This document shows positions 50,515 through 61,244 of a stretch of DNA of 64,000 nucleotides, piece by piece. Origin of the DNA: Paenibacillus sp. PastM-3 (GTDB taxonomy: Bacteria > Bacillota > Bacilli > Paenibacillales > Paenibacillaceae); the NCBI RefSeq assembly GCF_029893965.1, contig NZ_JARXXP010000005.1, forward strand, positions 1 through 64,000. The letters are read 5' to 3'. Positions within the stretch are counted from its first letter, which is position 1. Each line of letters begins with the position of its first letter. The position numbers and the translations under genes were made by a program. The notes below the pieces were generated by a model. The model did not search any database, had not been told where the DNA came from, and saw nothing but the letters and a program-made list of their open reading frames with translations.

Positions 50515-51297
50515 TTATAGATCATCACTGTAGCTTGTCGTAAACGACTCGTACAATATTTCTTCTGCAGGGTTGTTGCGCAGCTCGATAATGATATCGA
50601 AATCATCGAAGGTATACTCGGATTCCCGCACAAAAATATCCGGGTGCTCAATCACCTTCGTGCTCGGCATGCTCATGACCTGCTGCAGCAAATTGTAATG
50701 CTTCTCGTTGGAGCGGATTGTACTGACAATGCCGTCAATAATGAAGACATTATTCGGATTCATCTCATCCTCTGCCAGCTGGCTGCGCACTGTCTGTCTA
50801 AGCAGTGTAGAAGAGACAAAAGTCCAGCGCTTCTGCGCACAGACGCTCCCCGCAATGATCGACTCTGTTTTGCCGACACGCGGCATACCTCTAAGTCCTA
50901 TAACCTGATTGCCTTCCCTTTTAAACAATTCGCCGAGAAAGTCGACAAGCAGCCCAAGCTCATCCCGCGTGAAGCGGAAAGTCTTGCGGTCATCCGAATC
51001 CCGGTCAATATATCGTCCATGACGGACAGCCAGCTTATCCACCAGACGCGGGGAGCGCAGAGCCGTAACCGTAATATTATCCACCTTTTTGAGCATTTCA
51101 CCCATTAGCATAATTTTCTCGTCGTCGCTGGTTTCCAGCAGCATCCCGCGGGTCTTTCCTTCAACACCATTAATCGTCAGAATGTTGACTTCCAGCATAC
51201 CAAGCATTGAAGCGATATCACCAAGCAGACCAGGTCTGTTCTTATGTATCTTGTACTCCATGTACCACTGTTTATATTCCACTGATTCGCACCTCAT
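50515..51297 (-). CDS. ymfK: DUF3388 family protein (YmfK)
   Basis: 260 aa from ATG at 51295-51297 (AAGGA four bases before); an upstream ATG at 51322-51324 is also possible. N-terminal ACT-like domain (YKIHKNRPGLLGDIASMLG) and a P-loop-like GLRGMPRVGKTES near 140. Found at this place in all related genomes next to ymfJ; function not known. Confidence 0.9.
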   Translation of the reverse strand: MRCESVEYKQWYMEYKIHKNRPGLLGDIASMLGMLEVNILTINGVEGKTRGMLLETSDDEKIMLMGEMLKKVDNITVTALRSPRLVDKLAVRHGRYIDRDSDDRKTFRFTRDELGLLVDFLGELFKREGNQVIGLRGMPRVGKTESIIAGSVCAQKRWTFVSSTLLRQTVRSQLAEDEMNPNNVFIIDGIVSTIRSNEKHYNLLQQVMSMPSTKVIEHPDIFVRESEYTFDDFDIIIELRNNPAEEILYESFTTSYSDDL

Positions 51298-51462
51298 AGA
51301 TTCCTTTTCCCTGTAAGTTGCCATAACCTCAAAAAAACCGGCTTCGGCATAGCTTCTGAAACACGGGTCATGTTAATGATATATAAAATAAAAATGAAAG
51401 GCAAGGACACTGTTGTAATAATTGCAGAAAAGCTCCCGCTATGGGGAGCTCCTTCCGCTTGC

Positions 51463-51723
51463 CTATGCGTTTTTCTTCGCCAGCTTGACCATGAGGGAAG
51501 CAATGGTATGCTTCTCATCGTCCGTACCGACATCCCACAGCTCTTTGATCGCCCGGTTGGAGTAGTTGCCCGGATCGACTTTTTTGTCGAGGAATTCCCC
51601 GATTTCAAAAGCCAGCTTGGTGATGGTTTCTTCACTCATCCCCATTTTTTCAGCCTGAATGACCCGTTCACCCAGAAAGCTCTTCCAGGTATCAAAGTTC
51701 TTTACTACGGATTCTGTTGACAT
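51463..51723 (-). CDS. ymfJ: DUF3243 family protein (YmfJ)
   Basis: 86 aa, helical, with the family word VKNFDTWKSFLGERV at the start and VDPGNYSNRAIKELWDVG in the middle. GGAGG precedes the ATG. It lies between ymfI and ymfK as in B. subtilis. Role unknown. Confidence 0.93.
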   Translation of the reverse strand: MSTESVVKNFDTWKSFLGERVIQAEKMGMSEETITKLAFEIGEFLDKKVDPGNYSNRAIKELWDVGTDDEKHTIASLMVKLAKKNA

Positions 51724-51872
51724 CTTAAATCCTCCTTCATGGTTACGGTCCGGACGCCCTGTTCAGCCGTCAGCCGTCTTACGTGATGATTTAAAAGCAA
51801 CAGTATTAATATGTCTCGTACGTGCTGTTCTTATGCTGGAGATTTCTCCAAGCCGCTCGGAAAACAGATACG

Positions 51873-52640
51873 CTAAGTAATCCAGCCGCCGTTCGGACTG
51901 ATCACCTGGCCGGTGATATAACCCGATTCGGGCAATGCCAGAAAATAGACAAGGGAAGCCACCTCTTCCGGTGAGGCAAGCCGGCCGGCCGGAATTTCTT
52001 CCTCCAGCATGCGCAGATCCTCCTCCTGAAGATTATTAAGCATCGCTGTATTCACGGCCCCCGGCGCCACTGCATTCACCGTCACTCCCGAAGGGGCCAG
52101 CTCCTTGGCCAGCGCCTTCGTAAAGGCGTTGACGCCGCCTTTGCTTGCGGAATAAGCCACCTCACAGGAGGCGCCGGAAATGCCCCAGACTGAGGATACA
52201 TTAATAATCCGTCCAAAGCGCTGCGAGACCATATATGGCATAAAGATCTGGCTGCATAAAAAGGTTCCCTTGAGGTTGACTGCCATCACTTCGTCCCATT
52301 CCTCTTCCGTGACATCGGCCAGCATCCCGTAATGGGCCTTTCCGGCATTGTTGACCAGAATATCCGGCAGCATGCCGCTGCTTTCCAGACGTTCAGCCAT
52401 ACGCAAAAGCTGGCTGCGGTCCTTCATGTCCGCAGCCACAGTCATCACCTTTGCCCCCATTGCCAGGCAGCGGCGGGCAACATCATTTGCCGCTTCATGT
52501 GAATTCATATAATGAATAACAATGTTCATGCCTACAGAAGCAAAGCGCCCGGCGATGGCGCCGCCGATTCCCCCGCTTCCTCCCGTTATGAGCACGGTCA
52601 TCTCATTGATTGGTTTGCCGCCCTCTCCCGTTAACGCCAT
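51873..52640 (-). CDS. ymfI: SDR family oxidoreductase (YmfI)
   Basis: 255 aa. TGGSGGIG at the N-terminus, NNAGKAHYG near 95, SSVWG and YSASKGG (Tyr-x3-Lys) near 160, all typical. Directly follows ymfH with one-base contact (stop/start junction at 52640), so the two are coupled. In B. subtilis this gene is annotated as FabG-like; its real substrate is not known. Confidence 0.94.
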   Translation of the reverse strand: MALTGEGGKPINEMTVLITGGSGGIGGAIAGRFASVGMNIVIHYMNSHEAANDVARRCLAMGAKVMTVAADMKDRSQLLRMAERLESSGMLPDILVNNAGKAHYGMLADVTEEEWDEVMAVNLKGTFLCSQIFMPYMVSQRFGRIINVSSVWGISGASCEVAYSASKGGVNAFTKALAKELAPSGVTVNAVAPGAVNTAMLNNLQEEDLRMLEEEIPAGRLASPEEVASLVYFLALPESGYITGQVISPNGGWIT

Positions 52641-53920
52641 TAAGGGCTCACCACTAGCGATACGCTAAGCTGTTCCCAGTCAACATGGGCACGGAGACGG
52701 GCATTGACCTCATCCAGTGTAATCGATTCGTAGACCGGAAGCACTTCAAACAAATCACCGCCGCGGAACTGATAGCGCGTGAATTCATGGGCGATGCTCT
52801 CCGGCGAATTCAGCATGCGCAGATAGCCGCCGATTTTCTTTTTGCGGGCCCGTTCAAAATCCTTCTCGGCAAAGCCGGAAGCAAGCACCGCATTTACCTC
52901 TTCCTTGATCCGCTTCAGCAGCAGATCCGGGTCCTTCGTATCTCCGCCGACCGCCGAGAAGGCATATTGCGGGGAGCTGTTGAATTCATGGCCGAAGCTG
53001 TCCGAAATCAGCTCTTCATCGTACAGCTTCTGATAGAGCGCCGTGCTGCTTCCGAACAGCAGGTCGAGCATCAGCTTCGTTGTCAGGTCACGGCGTACCG
53101 CTGCTTCCCCGGTCAGCCCCTCCGATTTCTCCTTGAATCCGAACAGGCATTTCGGCATTGATACAGCAAGCCGGCTTTCTTTATGTTTCTGTGCTACCTG
53201 GGCAGGCTCTTCTTCAAAAATACGTGTAATTTCACCCTGCTTGTCATAGGCCTTGGCTGCCTGGTTGCTGCGGACCAGCTCAAATACCTTCTCAGGCTCT
53301 ACACCGCCGACAACGAACAGCAGCATATTGCTCGGATGATAAAAGGAGTTGTAGCAGGTGTAGAGCGTTTCTTTGGTGATCGTAGCAATGGAATCAATCG
53401 TGCCGGCGATATCAATATGCACCGGATGCTTGGAATACATCGCCTCAATTAATCCGAAATAGACGCGCCAGTCCGGATTATCGGCATACATATTGATTTC
53501 CTGCCCGATGATGCCCTTTTCCTTCTCTACATTCTCATCCGTAAAGTAAGGACGCTGCACGAAATCAATCAGGGTGCTAAGATTGGTCTCAATATTTTCG
53601 GTTGCCGAAAAGAGGTATACCGTCTGGTCAAAGCTGGTGAAAGCATTCGCAGAAGCGCCGTTGGAGGCAAAGGTGGCAAAAATGTCGCCTTCCGGCTCCT
53701 CAAACATTTTATGCTCCAGGAAGTGGGCAATCCCGTCAGGTACTGTTGTTTCATCGCCGCCGGCTACTTTGAAATGATTGTCTACAGAGCCGTATTTGGT
53801 CGCAAAGGTGGCGTAGGTTTTTTTGAACGCCGGTTTGGGCAGCACATATACCTGCAGCCCGTTATCCATAACCTCGTGATACAGCGTTTCCTGCAGCTTG
53901 TCGTAATGAATTTGGTTCAT
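52640..53920 (-). CDS. ymfH: M16 family metallopeptidase (YmfH)
   Basis: 426 aa. The inverted zinc motif HFLEH is at residues 66-70 (His66, Glu69 the base, His70) with the third ligand Glu around residue 146 region, so it should be an active peptidase. Pairs with ymfF, the inactive-looking partner, as in M16B heterodimers that process peptides. Three bases separate the two genes. Confidence 0.95.
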   Translation of the reverse strand: MNQIHYDKLQETLYHEVMDNGLQVYVLPKPAFKKTYATFATKYGSVDNHFKVAGGDETTVPDGIAHFLEHKMFEEPEGDIFATFASNGASANAFTSFDQTVYLFSATENIETNLSTLIDFVQRPYFTDENVEKEKGIIGQEINMYADNPDWRVYFGLIEAMYSKHPVHIDIAGTIDSIATITKETLYTCYNSFYHPSNMLLFVVGGVEPEKVFELVRSNQAAKAYDKQGEITRIFEEEPAQVAQKHKESRLAVSMPKCLFGFKEKSEGLTGEAAVRRDLTTKLMLDLLFGSSTALYQKLYDEELISDSFGHEFNSSPQYAFSAVGGDTKDPDLLLKRIKEEVNAVLASGFAEKDFERARKKKIGGYLRMLNSPESIAHEFTRYQFRGGDLFEVLPVYESITLDEVNARLRAHVDWEQLSVSLVVSP

Positions 53921-53923
53921 CTG

Positions 53924-55207
53924 CTATTCCCCCTTCCCTGTCAGGAAATAAATCGTATCCAGCTGGAAGGTGTCGGCAGCCGCCTTCACGTCTTCAGCCC
54001 CAATTCCGTCCACTTGTGCAAGCAATTCCTGCGCTGAACGGTCTTTTCCGGACAATTGGCGGTTAAAATCAAACGATATCAGCTCAAATGCAGAGTCCTG
54101 TATCTCGGACAACAGGTTGCGGATCATTGCTTTGGTCTGATTCAGCTCCAGATCGCTGATATTTCCGGCCTTCAGCTCATCGAGCTGTTTGCGGATAATG
54201 TCTACGGCCTTGCCGTAATTCTGCGTTTCGATCCCTGACTGGATGGTGCCGATACCCTTGTGGCCGTCATAGCGGGAGGATGCATAATAGGCCAGACTTT
54301 CCTTTTCACGGACGTTAACAAACAGCTTGGAGTGCGGATACCCGCCGAGAATCCCGTTGTACATCAGCGCTGAAGCATATCTGTCATCTGAGTAGGTTAT
54401 GGAGGTGCGCAGACCCATGTTGAGCTTGCCCTGGTTGACATCCAGCTTTTCTTCCACTGTGCGGACCTCTGAAACAGCCACCGGCTTAAAGTTGGAGCTG
54501 TAGCCGGCCGTTTCCTTGTGGGCACGGCCAAAATGGCGGATAACCAGCTTTTCAACTTCTTCAGGTGTTGTATCGCCAACCACATACAGATCAAGAATGG
54601 CGCCGTTCAGCCATGCTGTATAAGATTCATACAGGCTCTTGGGTGTAATGCTGTCCAGGTCGGCTCTCTGGCCAAGCGGATGCAGACGGTAAGGCTCCTG
54701 CCGGCACATTTCCTCGATGCAGCGTTCGGCGGCGTAGCGGATTTTATCGTTTACGATTGCCTCCAGCTTCTTGCGCACCGTTTCGCGTTCGGTTGCCACA
54801 TAGGAGGCACGGAAGCTTCCATCCTCCAGCAAAGGCCGGGTCAGCACCTCACCAAGAAAGGCAAACGACTCGCCCAGCAGACTTTCCTTACTCTGTACAA
54901 AAGAATCGTTGATCGTGTCCATCCGGAACTGGACAATCTGATAATCGCCCCGTTTGTAGACGTCAAAGCCGAATCCGGCTCCGTAAAGCTCTTCCAGCCG
55001 CTCGCGGAATTGCATGGTCTCCGGGTAAGTGGCTGTGCCTCTGCGGAGGACAAAAGGAGCCAGCGCTGTCGGTGTGACTGTGCTCTCATCCAGAGGCACT
55101 CCGGCATAGAGGGAAATGGCGAAGGTTTTAAACGCCTTGGTCGGCAGTACATGGATGCGCATGCCTGCAGCGTTGCCATGTTGAAATCCATTATTTGTCA
55201 AGTCCAA
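53924..55207 (-). CDS. ymfF: M16 family protein lacking the zinc motif (YmfF)
   Basis: 427 aa, same fold as ymfH but no HxxEH; the corresponding region reads APFVLRRGTATYP. It is the likely inactive subunit of the heterodimeric M16 peptidase made with YmfH. In B. subtilis the pair lies in the same order. Confidence 0.94.
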   Translation of the reverse strand: MDLTNNGFQHGNAAGMRIHVLPTKAFKTFAISLYAGVPLDESTVTPTALAPFVLRRGTATYPETMQFRERLEELYGAGFGFDVYKRGDYQIVQFRMDTINDSFVQSKESLLGESFAFLGEVLTRPLLEDGSFRASYVATERETVRKKLEAIVNDKIRYAAERCIEEMCRQEPYRLHPLGQRADLDSITPKSLYESYTAWLNGAILDLYVVGDTTPEEVEKLVIRHFGRAHKETAGYSSNFKPVAVSEVRTVEEKLDVNQGKLNMGLRTSITYSDDRYASALMYNGILGGYPHSKLFVNVREKESLAYYASSRYDGHKGIGTIQSGIETQNYGKAVDIIRKQLDELKAGNISDLELNQTKAMIRNLLSEIQDSAFELISFDFNRQLSGKDRSAQELLAQVDGIGAEDVKAAADTFQLDTIYFLTGKGE

Positions 55208-55335
55208 AACTCCTTTACGGCGTGGATAGATGCAGTACTATTTAATTTTATGAAGTATTATCCATTCTAAACCATTCCAAAGTAAGGAAGCAACCGGCAG
55301 AAGATTTACCGGTTGCTTTAAGTCGTTGTATAGTC

Positions 55336-56205
55336 TTACATGCAGAAGATATGCTCCCCGATCGTAATGACCTGCGGCCGGGTCCAGATCCATTTGGAGG
55401 TCGCTGTTTTCGGGTTAAAATAATACAGGCAGCCCCCGGAAGGGTCCCAGCCGTTAAGCGCCTGCTGAACGGCTTTGCGGGCCTGTTCATTCGGCTCGAG
55501 ATAGATCTGTCCGTCCGCTACTGCCGTAAAGGCTCCCGGCTGAAAAATAACACCGGACGGCGTATTGGGAAAGCTCGGGGATTTAACCCGGTTCAGGATT
55601 ACCGCAGCCACCGCCACCTGTCCCTCAAACGGTTCCCCGCGTGCTTCACCGTATACGGCATTGGCCATGATCTTCAGATCATTTTCTGACAAGCCCATGG
55701 TGTTGCCGGAGGATAATTCTGCAGTTGTATTTGTTTTGCCGGTATTGCCTGTATTGCCTGTCTCTGCGGCCGTGTTGTTGCCCGTATTCTTTTTGGCTGT
55801 TGTGGTTGAAGGTTCTGTCGGCTTCCATGCTTTGGTCGCATTATACAGCTTCAGCTTTGTTTTAGCCCCGACAACGCCATCTGCCTTCATCCCGAATTTC
55901 CACTGGAACCAGGTTACCGCATTTTTGGTCTTGGCACCAAACTGACTGTCAATCTTTCCGTCATAGTAACCGAGATACTTCAGTCTGCCCTGCAGCTCAT
56001 ATACATCCTGACCTGATGATCCAACCTTCAGCGGAGTCGTCCCGAAAGCCGGCAGCGCCTCTTCCCCGGAAAGAGGGCTAACGGATTCCGTCTGCTGCTG
56101 CGGATTGGCGTAGACATCCTGGTCTTTGAAAAGGACTCCCGCAAACGGTGCGGCTGCCAGTACCAGAGTCATTAAGGCAAATATCCATTGCTTATGTTTT
56201 TTCAT
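55336..56205 (-). CDS. sleB: Spore cortex-lytic enzyme SleB-type
   Basis: 289 aa. Signal peptide (about 1-33, ends near VYANP), a peptidoglycan-binding domain (GSSGQDVYELQGRLKYLGYYDG, about 60-125), a Thr/Asn/Gly-rich linker (about 130-165) and a hydrolase_2 domain (ENDLKIMANAVYGEARGEPF with the catalytic Glu, YYFNPKTATS). It is a lytic transglycosylase-like enzyme that opens the spore cortex at germination. No ypeB neighbour is seen. Confidence 0.93.
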   Translation of the reverse strand: MKKHKQWIFALMTLVLAAAPFAGVLFKDQDVYANPQQQTESVSPLSGEEALPAFGTTPLKVGSSGQDVYELQGRLKYLGYYDGKIDSQFGAKTKNAVTWFQWKFGMKADGVVGAKTKLKLYNATKAWKPTEPSTTTAKKNTGNNTAAETGNTGNTGKTNTTAELSSGNTMGLSENDLKIMANAVYGEARGEPFEGQVAVAAVILNRVKSPSFPNTPSGVIFQPGAFTAVADGQIYLEPNEQARKAVQQALNGWDPSGGCLYYFNPKTATSKWIWTRPQVITIGEHIFCM

Positions 56206-56337
56206 TGGGGTCGCTCTACCTTTCTATTGTAAGTTCAACATGGATGGCTAAAGTTATTATGACGACTGGCAGGACATCCTATGCATGGTCAGGCTGAACT
56301 GTATTATATATCCCGGGGAGACAATGCCGTGCACAGC

Positions 56338-56374
56338 AAAAAGCACCCTCTCCGCAAAGGAAAGAGTGCTTTAT
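56338..56374 (-). terminator. Terminator of the ftsK/spoIIIE gene
   Basis: Arms AAGCACCCTCTCC and GGAAAGAGTGCTT around a short loop, with the T-run on the minus strand (complement of AAAAA at 56338-56342). Confidence 0.75.
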
Positions 56375-56383
56375 CAATAAAGT

Positions 56384-59038
56384 TTAAGAGCTGATCCGGT
56401 TCTGCTGATACTGCTCCAGCGACATCAGCACTTCACGCGGCTTGCTGCCCTCGTAAGGCCCGATAACCGACCGGGCTTCCATCGCATCAATCAGCCGGGC
56501 GGCGCGGGTGTAGCCTACCCGCATACGCCGCTGCAGCAGTGAAACAGATGCCTGCTTCGCTTCCAGGACGATCTGTACAGCCTGATCATACAATTCATCC
56601 TGCGGCTCCTGATCTTCTGAAATGACATCATCCACTTCAGGTACCAGCGTCTCATCGTATTCGGCTTCCCCCTGGCTGCTAACGAACTGTACGATCGACT
56701 CCACCTCCTGGTCGCTCATGAATGCGCCCTGCACACGTACCGGCTTGGAGGCACCCATAGGGAGAAAGAGCATATCGCCGCGTCCCAGCAGCTTCTCTGC
56801 ACCCGGCATATCGAGAATGGTCCGCGAATCCACATTCGAGGATACGCCAAAGGCGATCCGTGAAGGGATATTCGCTTTGATCAGGCCGGTAATAACGTCA
56901 ACGGATGGCCGCTGGGTAGCGATGATGAGGTGAATGCCCGCAGCACGCGCCATTTGCGCCAGACGGCAGATTGCGTCTTCCACATCGTTTGCTGCAACCA
57001 TCATCAGATCGGCAAGCTCGTCCACGATAACAACAATGTAGGGGAGAATTGCCGCAGGGTTATCCTTCATCAGATTATTGTAGCCTTCCACATTGCGTGT
57101 TCCCGATTTGGAGAACAGCTCATAACGCTTCTCCATCTCGACCACAATCTTCTTCAGGGCCAAACTGGCCCGTTTCGGATCGGTAACTACGGGAGCAAGC
57201 AGATGCGGGATGCCGTTATAGACATTAAGCTCAACCATCTTGGGGTCGACCATCAGGAACTTAACCTCGTCCGGCTTGGCTTTGTATAAAATACTGGTAA
57301 TGATCCCGTTGATGCAGACTGACTTCCCTGATCCCGTAGCCCCGGCAACGAGCAGATGGGGCATCTTGGCCAGATTGCCGACAATGGTCTGTCCGGAAAT
57401 GTCGCGCCCAAAGGCAATGGACAGCCGGGATTCGGCATCCTGAAAAATCTGTGTTTCCATTACTTCACGCATCGTTACAACTGAAACCTCCGGATTAGGC
57501 ACCTCGATACCGATAGCCGATTTGCCCGGAATCGGAGCTTCCATCCGGATATCCTTGGCTGCAAGGGCCAGCGCAATATCGTCGGTCAGATTAACAATCC
57601 GGCTGACCTTAACCCCGATATCCGGCTGGATTTCATACCGGGTTACAGCAGGCCCGCGAACCACCTCAAGCACCTTGGCACGGACGCCGAAGCTCTCCAG
57701 TGTCGCCTCCAGCTTGCGGGCAGTCTGCATGTAATCGTTCTGGTCACCCGCTTTGCCGCTGCCGTTCGGTTTGGACAGCAGCCTGAACGGCGGAAGCTTA
57801 TATGGCTTGGGCGGAGGCGGAAGCGGCGGAGCCGGAGCAGGCTCTCCGCTCTCAGACGTAGCCAGCAGGCCCTCAAGATCTACCGTGACATCCTCATCCG
57901 GCACATCATCTGTACCAGGCTGCCGGGGGGCTGCTGGAGTGCCTGGAGCACCTGTACTGCGTGCTCCTGCACTGCGCGCGGCAGGTGAAAACCCGCCCCA
58001 CTCTTCCCGCTCCTCCTCACTTAGCCCTTCAGAACGGATATGCTCGAAGAAGTCACGGATGATCGGAGTTACCAGCTCCGGCTCCAGATCCCCATCGGCA
58101 AATTCAGATTCAGGCCTGTCCTGAACAGCATCCACGCTGTCTGTTTCAAATCCTGAAATCACCGGAGATACAGGCCTACCCGGATCCGGCGTCTCGTTGC
58201 CGCCTGCTTCAACAGATCCGGTGGACCCGGATCCGCCAAGCCAGCCGCCGATCCGGCGGAAGAACAGCGGCTGGCTTCTTCTTGGAAGAGACGGCTCGTC
58301 CTCTTCTTCATCATCCTCGTCATCGTCAGGAGGCGGCGGTGCAGAAGACCTGCCGCCTCTGGACGTACGGGGTGAAACCGGAACCGCAGCCGGGCGGTTG
58401 GCCGCTCTCTGCCTGAGATTCTCCAGCAGCTTCACGGAGCGTACCCGCAGCAGCGAGAACAGCTCCACATAGGAGAGGTTGGTAACCAGCATGAAGCTGA
58501 TTGCCAGCATTACGATCATAATCAGCTTCGCACCCAATGTACCGAACAGCCACAGCAGTGCTGCGAACTCCAGCGCGCCAACATATCCGCCGCTGATATC
58601 CTTGCCCAGCAGATAGACACTGCTGTCATTGGTACCGGGCTTCAGCGCACCGGATAGATCATTATGTATTTGCGCCAGCACATTGCCGGGATGCAGCATA
58701 TTAATAGGTCCCAGCTTCTGCTGCATGGCCGAGATCGAACTCATAAGGCATAAGGACAGGACCAGCATTACCGCACCGGTATAACGAGTGTTCCAGCCGG
58801 ACGGCCACTTCCTGTGTATCATTACCATCAGGCCGTAGATAATGCCGACGACCGGCAGGACAAAATAAAATCTCCCCAGCAGGTATCCCGCCATACTGGA
58901 CAGAGACCGCCCTACGGCAGCTTCGCCGGACAGGGCAATTACCGAAATGGTAATGAGCATAATACCATAAATTTCATATTTAAGAACGCTGCCGATTGTC
59001 GCTTTTTTCTTAGACTTTCTCTTTCTCCGTTTAGCCAC
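56384..59038 (-). CDS. spoIIIE: FtsK/SpoIIIE DNA translocase
   Basis: 884 aa from GTG at 59036-59038 after GGGGGTGG; the frame starts 21 bp earlier at ATG 59057-59059. Four membrane helices near the N-terminus, an acidic, proline-rich linker (about 230-430), then the RecA-like motor with Walker [10 protein letters not shown] and [10 protein letters not shown], and a C-terminal gamma domain ([16 protein letters not shown]). Sequence and neighbourhood (tepA, ylzJ, then this gene) match B. subtilis SpoIIIE, which pumps the chromosome into the forespore. Confidence 0.96.
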   Translation of the reverse strand: MAKRRKRKSKKKATIGSVLKYEIYGIMLITISVIALSGEAAVGRSLSSMAGYLLGRFYFVLPVVGIIYGLMVMIHRKWPSGWNTRYTGAVMLVLSLCLMSSISAMQQKLGPINMLHPGNVLAQIHNDLSGALKPGTNDSSVYLLGKDISGGYVGALEFAALLWLFGTLGAKLIMIVMLAISFMLVTNLSYVELFSLLRVRSVKLLENLRQRAANRPAAVPVSPRTSRGGRSSAPPPPDDDEDDEEEDEPSLPRRSQPLFFRRIGGWLGGSGSTGSVEAGGNETPDPGRPVSPVISGFETDSVDAVQDRPESEFADGDLEPELVTPIIRDFFEHIRSEGLSEEEREEWGGFSPAARSAGARSTGAPGTPAAPRQPGTDDVPDEDVTVDLEGLLATSESGEPAPAPPLPPPPKPYKLPPFRLLSKPNGSGKAGDQNDYMQTARKLEATLESFGVRAKVLEVVRGPAVTRYEIQPDIGVKVSRIVNLTDDIALALAAKDIRMEAPIPGKSAIGIEVPNPEVSVVTMREVMETQIFQDAESRLSIAFGRDISGQTIVGNLAKMPHLLVAGATGSGKSVCINGIITSILYKAKPDEVKFLMVDPKMVELNVYNGIPHLLAPVVTDPKRASLALKKIVVEMEKRYELFSKSGTRNVEGYNNLMKDNPAAILPYIVVIVDELADLMMVAANDVEDAICRLAQMARAAGIHLIIATQRPSVDVITGLIKANIPSRIAFGVSSNVDSRTILDMPGAEKLLGRGDMLFLPMGASKPVRVQGAFMSDQEVESIVQFVSSQGEAEYDETLVPEVDDVISEDQEPQDELYDQAVQIVLEAKQASVSLLQRRMRVGYTRAARLIDAMEARSVIGPYEGSKPREVLMSLEQYQQNRISS

Positions 59039-59127
59039 GCCAGCCACCCCCGGCAACATTATACCATATAATGGCGTGGCGTACCTATGTTCTGTTCTGT
59101 AAAAAAATGCAACTTAATGGAGCTCCG

Positions 59128-59343
59128 TTATTTATCGTAATCGACAACTGCACCGGGAGCGAACGCCGGATCAAGATACTTGTCCAGCGGACACTGAAGC
59201 AGGCGGACAATCCGTGCCTGCCTGCCTGCCAGCGGCTCTACCTGCATCAGCATTCCCCCGATTGTCACTTCCTGCAGCTGCTGTCCGTTACTGTAAGCCC
59301 CCTCAAACATTTGTTCAAGCGGCACAACGGTATAAAAGGTCAT
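59128..59343 (-). CDS. ylzJ: YlzJ-like protein
   Basis: 71 aa; its start overlaps the tepA stop by four bases (ATGA, 59340-59343). Starts [14 protein letters not shown], the family hallmark. Function unknown; conserved next to tepA and spoIIIE in spore formers. Confidence 0.92.
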   Translation of the reverse strand: MTFYTVVPLEQMFEGAYSNGQQLQEVTIGGMLMQVEPLAGRQARIVRLLQCPLDKYLDPAFAPGAVVDYDK

Positions 59344-60125
59344 TGCGGCAGGCCTCCCTGTGCATGCTCACCGGCTCCTGCAGCCGGTACTCTTGTACCT
59401 GCAATCATCCGGTTTAAATGCGCCAGGGCGGCGCCGATTCCGCCAACCTCGTCCATCAGCCCGAACTTAACCGCATCATACCCGCCTACCGCGGTACCGA
59501 TATCACGGTTCAGCTCCCCTGTTTTGAACATGAGATCCTTGAACATCTCTTCACTGATCCGCGAATGGGAGGTGACGAACCGCACCATCCGCTCCTGCAT
59601 CCGTTCCATGTATTCAAAGGTCTGCGGTACGCCGATCACAAGCCCGTTCATCCGGATCGGATGAATGGTCATCGTTGCGCTTTCGGCAATGATGGAGTAG
59701 CTGGATGCTACGGCAATCGGCACACCGATGCTGTGTCCGCCTCCGATAACCACCGTAACCGTAGGTTTGGACAGGGAGGCAATCATTTCGGCAATAGCCA
59801 GTCCGGCCTCTACGTCACCGCCGACAGTGTTCAGAATTATCAGGAGGCCTTTAATATTCTTGTTCTGTTCTGCCGCCACAAGCTGCGGAATAATATGCTC
59901 ATATTTCGTCGTTTTATTATGCGGCGGGAGCACAAAATGCCCCTCGATCTGGCCGATGATCGTCATGCAGAAAATATCCGGCTCTGCGCTCGGCACCGCC
60001 GTCTGGCCCAGCTCTTTGAGCATATTTACGGCAGGCGCGACTGCTTCAGGAGCAGCTGTCCCGGTTTCCTCCGGCTGGACCTCCGCGTTGCTGATGCCCG
60101 TATCCAAACCTTGCTTCTTATCCAC
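59340..60125 (-). CDS. tepA: ClpP-like protease (TepA/YmfB)
   Basis: 261 aa. ClpP/crotonase-type fold; catalytic Ser132 in GGGHSIG and His155 in TMTIHPIR. A 50-residue variable N-terminus precedes the core. B. subtilis TepA, also called TasD/YmfB, affects protein export and degrades small acid-soluble spore proteins. In B. subtilis it directly follows rnjB; here a sigma/anti-sigma pair separates them. Confidence 0.93.
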   Translation of the reverse strand: MDKKQGLDTGISNAEVQPEETGTAAPEAVAPAVNMLKELGQTAVPSAEPDIFCMTIIGQIEGHFVLPPHNKTTKYEHIIPQLVAAEQNKNIKGLLIILNTVGGDVEAGLAIAEMIASLSKPTVTVVIGGGHSIGVPIAVASSYSIIAESATMTIHPIRMNGLVIGVPQTFEYMERMQERMVRFVTSHSRISEEMFKDLMFKTGELNRDIGTAVGGYDAVKFGLMDEVGGIGAALAHLNRMIAGTRVPAAGAGEHAQGGLPQ

Positions 60126-60233
60126 TTGCAGCTCACCCTTTCCGCTTGCAGCTCTTATAATGCTGCAGCCATACTGACTGCACTTAGTATGACATTTACG
60201 GTGAGCAGCTTATGCAGAAATGGTCATTTCCTT

Positions 60234-61244
60234 TTAGTACTTGTCGACGACAGCCCCAAGCACCGCACCGCGGATATAACTTTGTCCCTGCAAGCTGGCC
60301 AGACCGGAAGCTGTACCTGTAACTACTACACCCAGAATACAGACATCACTTGCATCCGGCGCAGCTTTATCTTTTTTCAAATTCACAATAATCTGCTTAT
60401 ATTCTTCATAGTATGTGTCCTTGCGCGACAATCCGCTTTGAACGGAGTCAACAAAGTCCTCAGGTGTTACTTTATCGTAGTCGGGACGGATTCCGAAGCC
60501 GTATACCCCATAGCCTGACATTGGCAGAGGATAGCTTGTTCCTCCGTTTCCGTCTTCACGGGGCTCGAACTGAAAGCCTTTACGTTCTCCATACGTATCG
60601 ACCCAATACCATACCGGTCTTACACCTGCTGGCAGCATGTCCCTTACCTCCTCAAAAGAGTAGGATTGATCGAATGACAGCGACATTTCCGCAAGCTTCC
60701 CGGGCTCCATTTCACTAAGCAGCGACAGGTCATTAAAAATCTTCCCGTTATAATCCACCTCCGGAATATAATAGAGCATTTCACGCTGGCCATTGTAAGG
60801 GTTATACTGTCTGCCGTACTCATAACCGGCCTGCTCAAGCTCGTAATTGCTGACCGTCAGAGCCGATGTCCCACCGTATGCGCCTGTCGTGAACGGAAAC
60901 CACCATTCATTATAATTTGTCCACTTTTGCTCCCAGGGTATAGGAACACCTTCAATTATTTTGTAGGTGTTCGTTTCCAGCACACCTGACAGAAATCCGC
61001 GGGTATCCTTATACCCTGATTCATATTCGTTAGGGCTGCTGATCATCCTGTACATCCATTCGCTCGTAAGCGTCTCTGAGGATCTGTGATTGACCATCTG
61101 GGCAGCACCAAAAAATATAACGGTTAATGTCACAAGCACTACGGCCAGCGAAATTAAAATACTGCGTATCGTACTTTTGCGTTTTGCCTTTTTCAAGACC
61201 TGTGACAGCTGCTTGTCCTCTTCTTCATTCCATGGGGCAGTCAA
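60234..61244 (-). CDS. Anti-sigma factor (Sigma_reg_N/C type)
   Basis: 336 aa. A cytoplasmic N-terminal segment (EEEDKQLSQVLKKAKRKST), one membrane helix (about 27-47) and a large extracytoplasmic part, the layout of ECF sigma regulators with Sigma_reg_N/Sigma_reg_C domains. It overlaps the end of the sigma factor gene by four bases (61241-61244), so it is its anti-sigma factor. The signal it senses is unknown. Confidence 0.85.
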   Translation of the reverse strand: MTAPWNEEEDKQLSQVLKKAKRKSTIRSILISLAVVLVTLTVIFFGAAQMVNHRSSETLTSEWMYRMISSPNEYESGYKDTRGFLSGVLETNTYKIIEGVPIPWEQKWTNYNEWWFPFTTGAYGGTSALTVSNYELEQAGYEYGRQYNPYNGQREMLYYIPEVDYNGKIFNDLSLLSEMEPGKLAEMSLSFDQSYSFEEVRDMLPAGVRPVWYWVDTYGERKGFQFEPREDGNGGTSYPLPMSGYGVYGFGIRPDYDKVTPEDFVDSVQSGLSRKDTYYEEYKQIIVNLKKDKAAPDASDVCILGVVVTGTASGLASLQGQSYIRGAVLGAVVDKY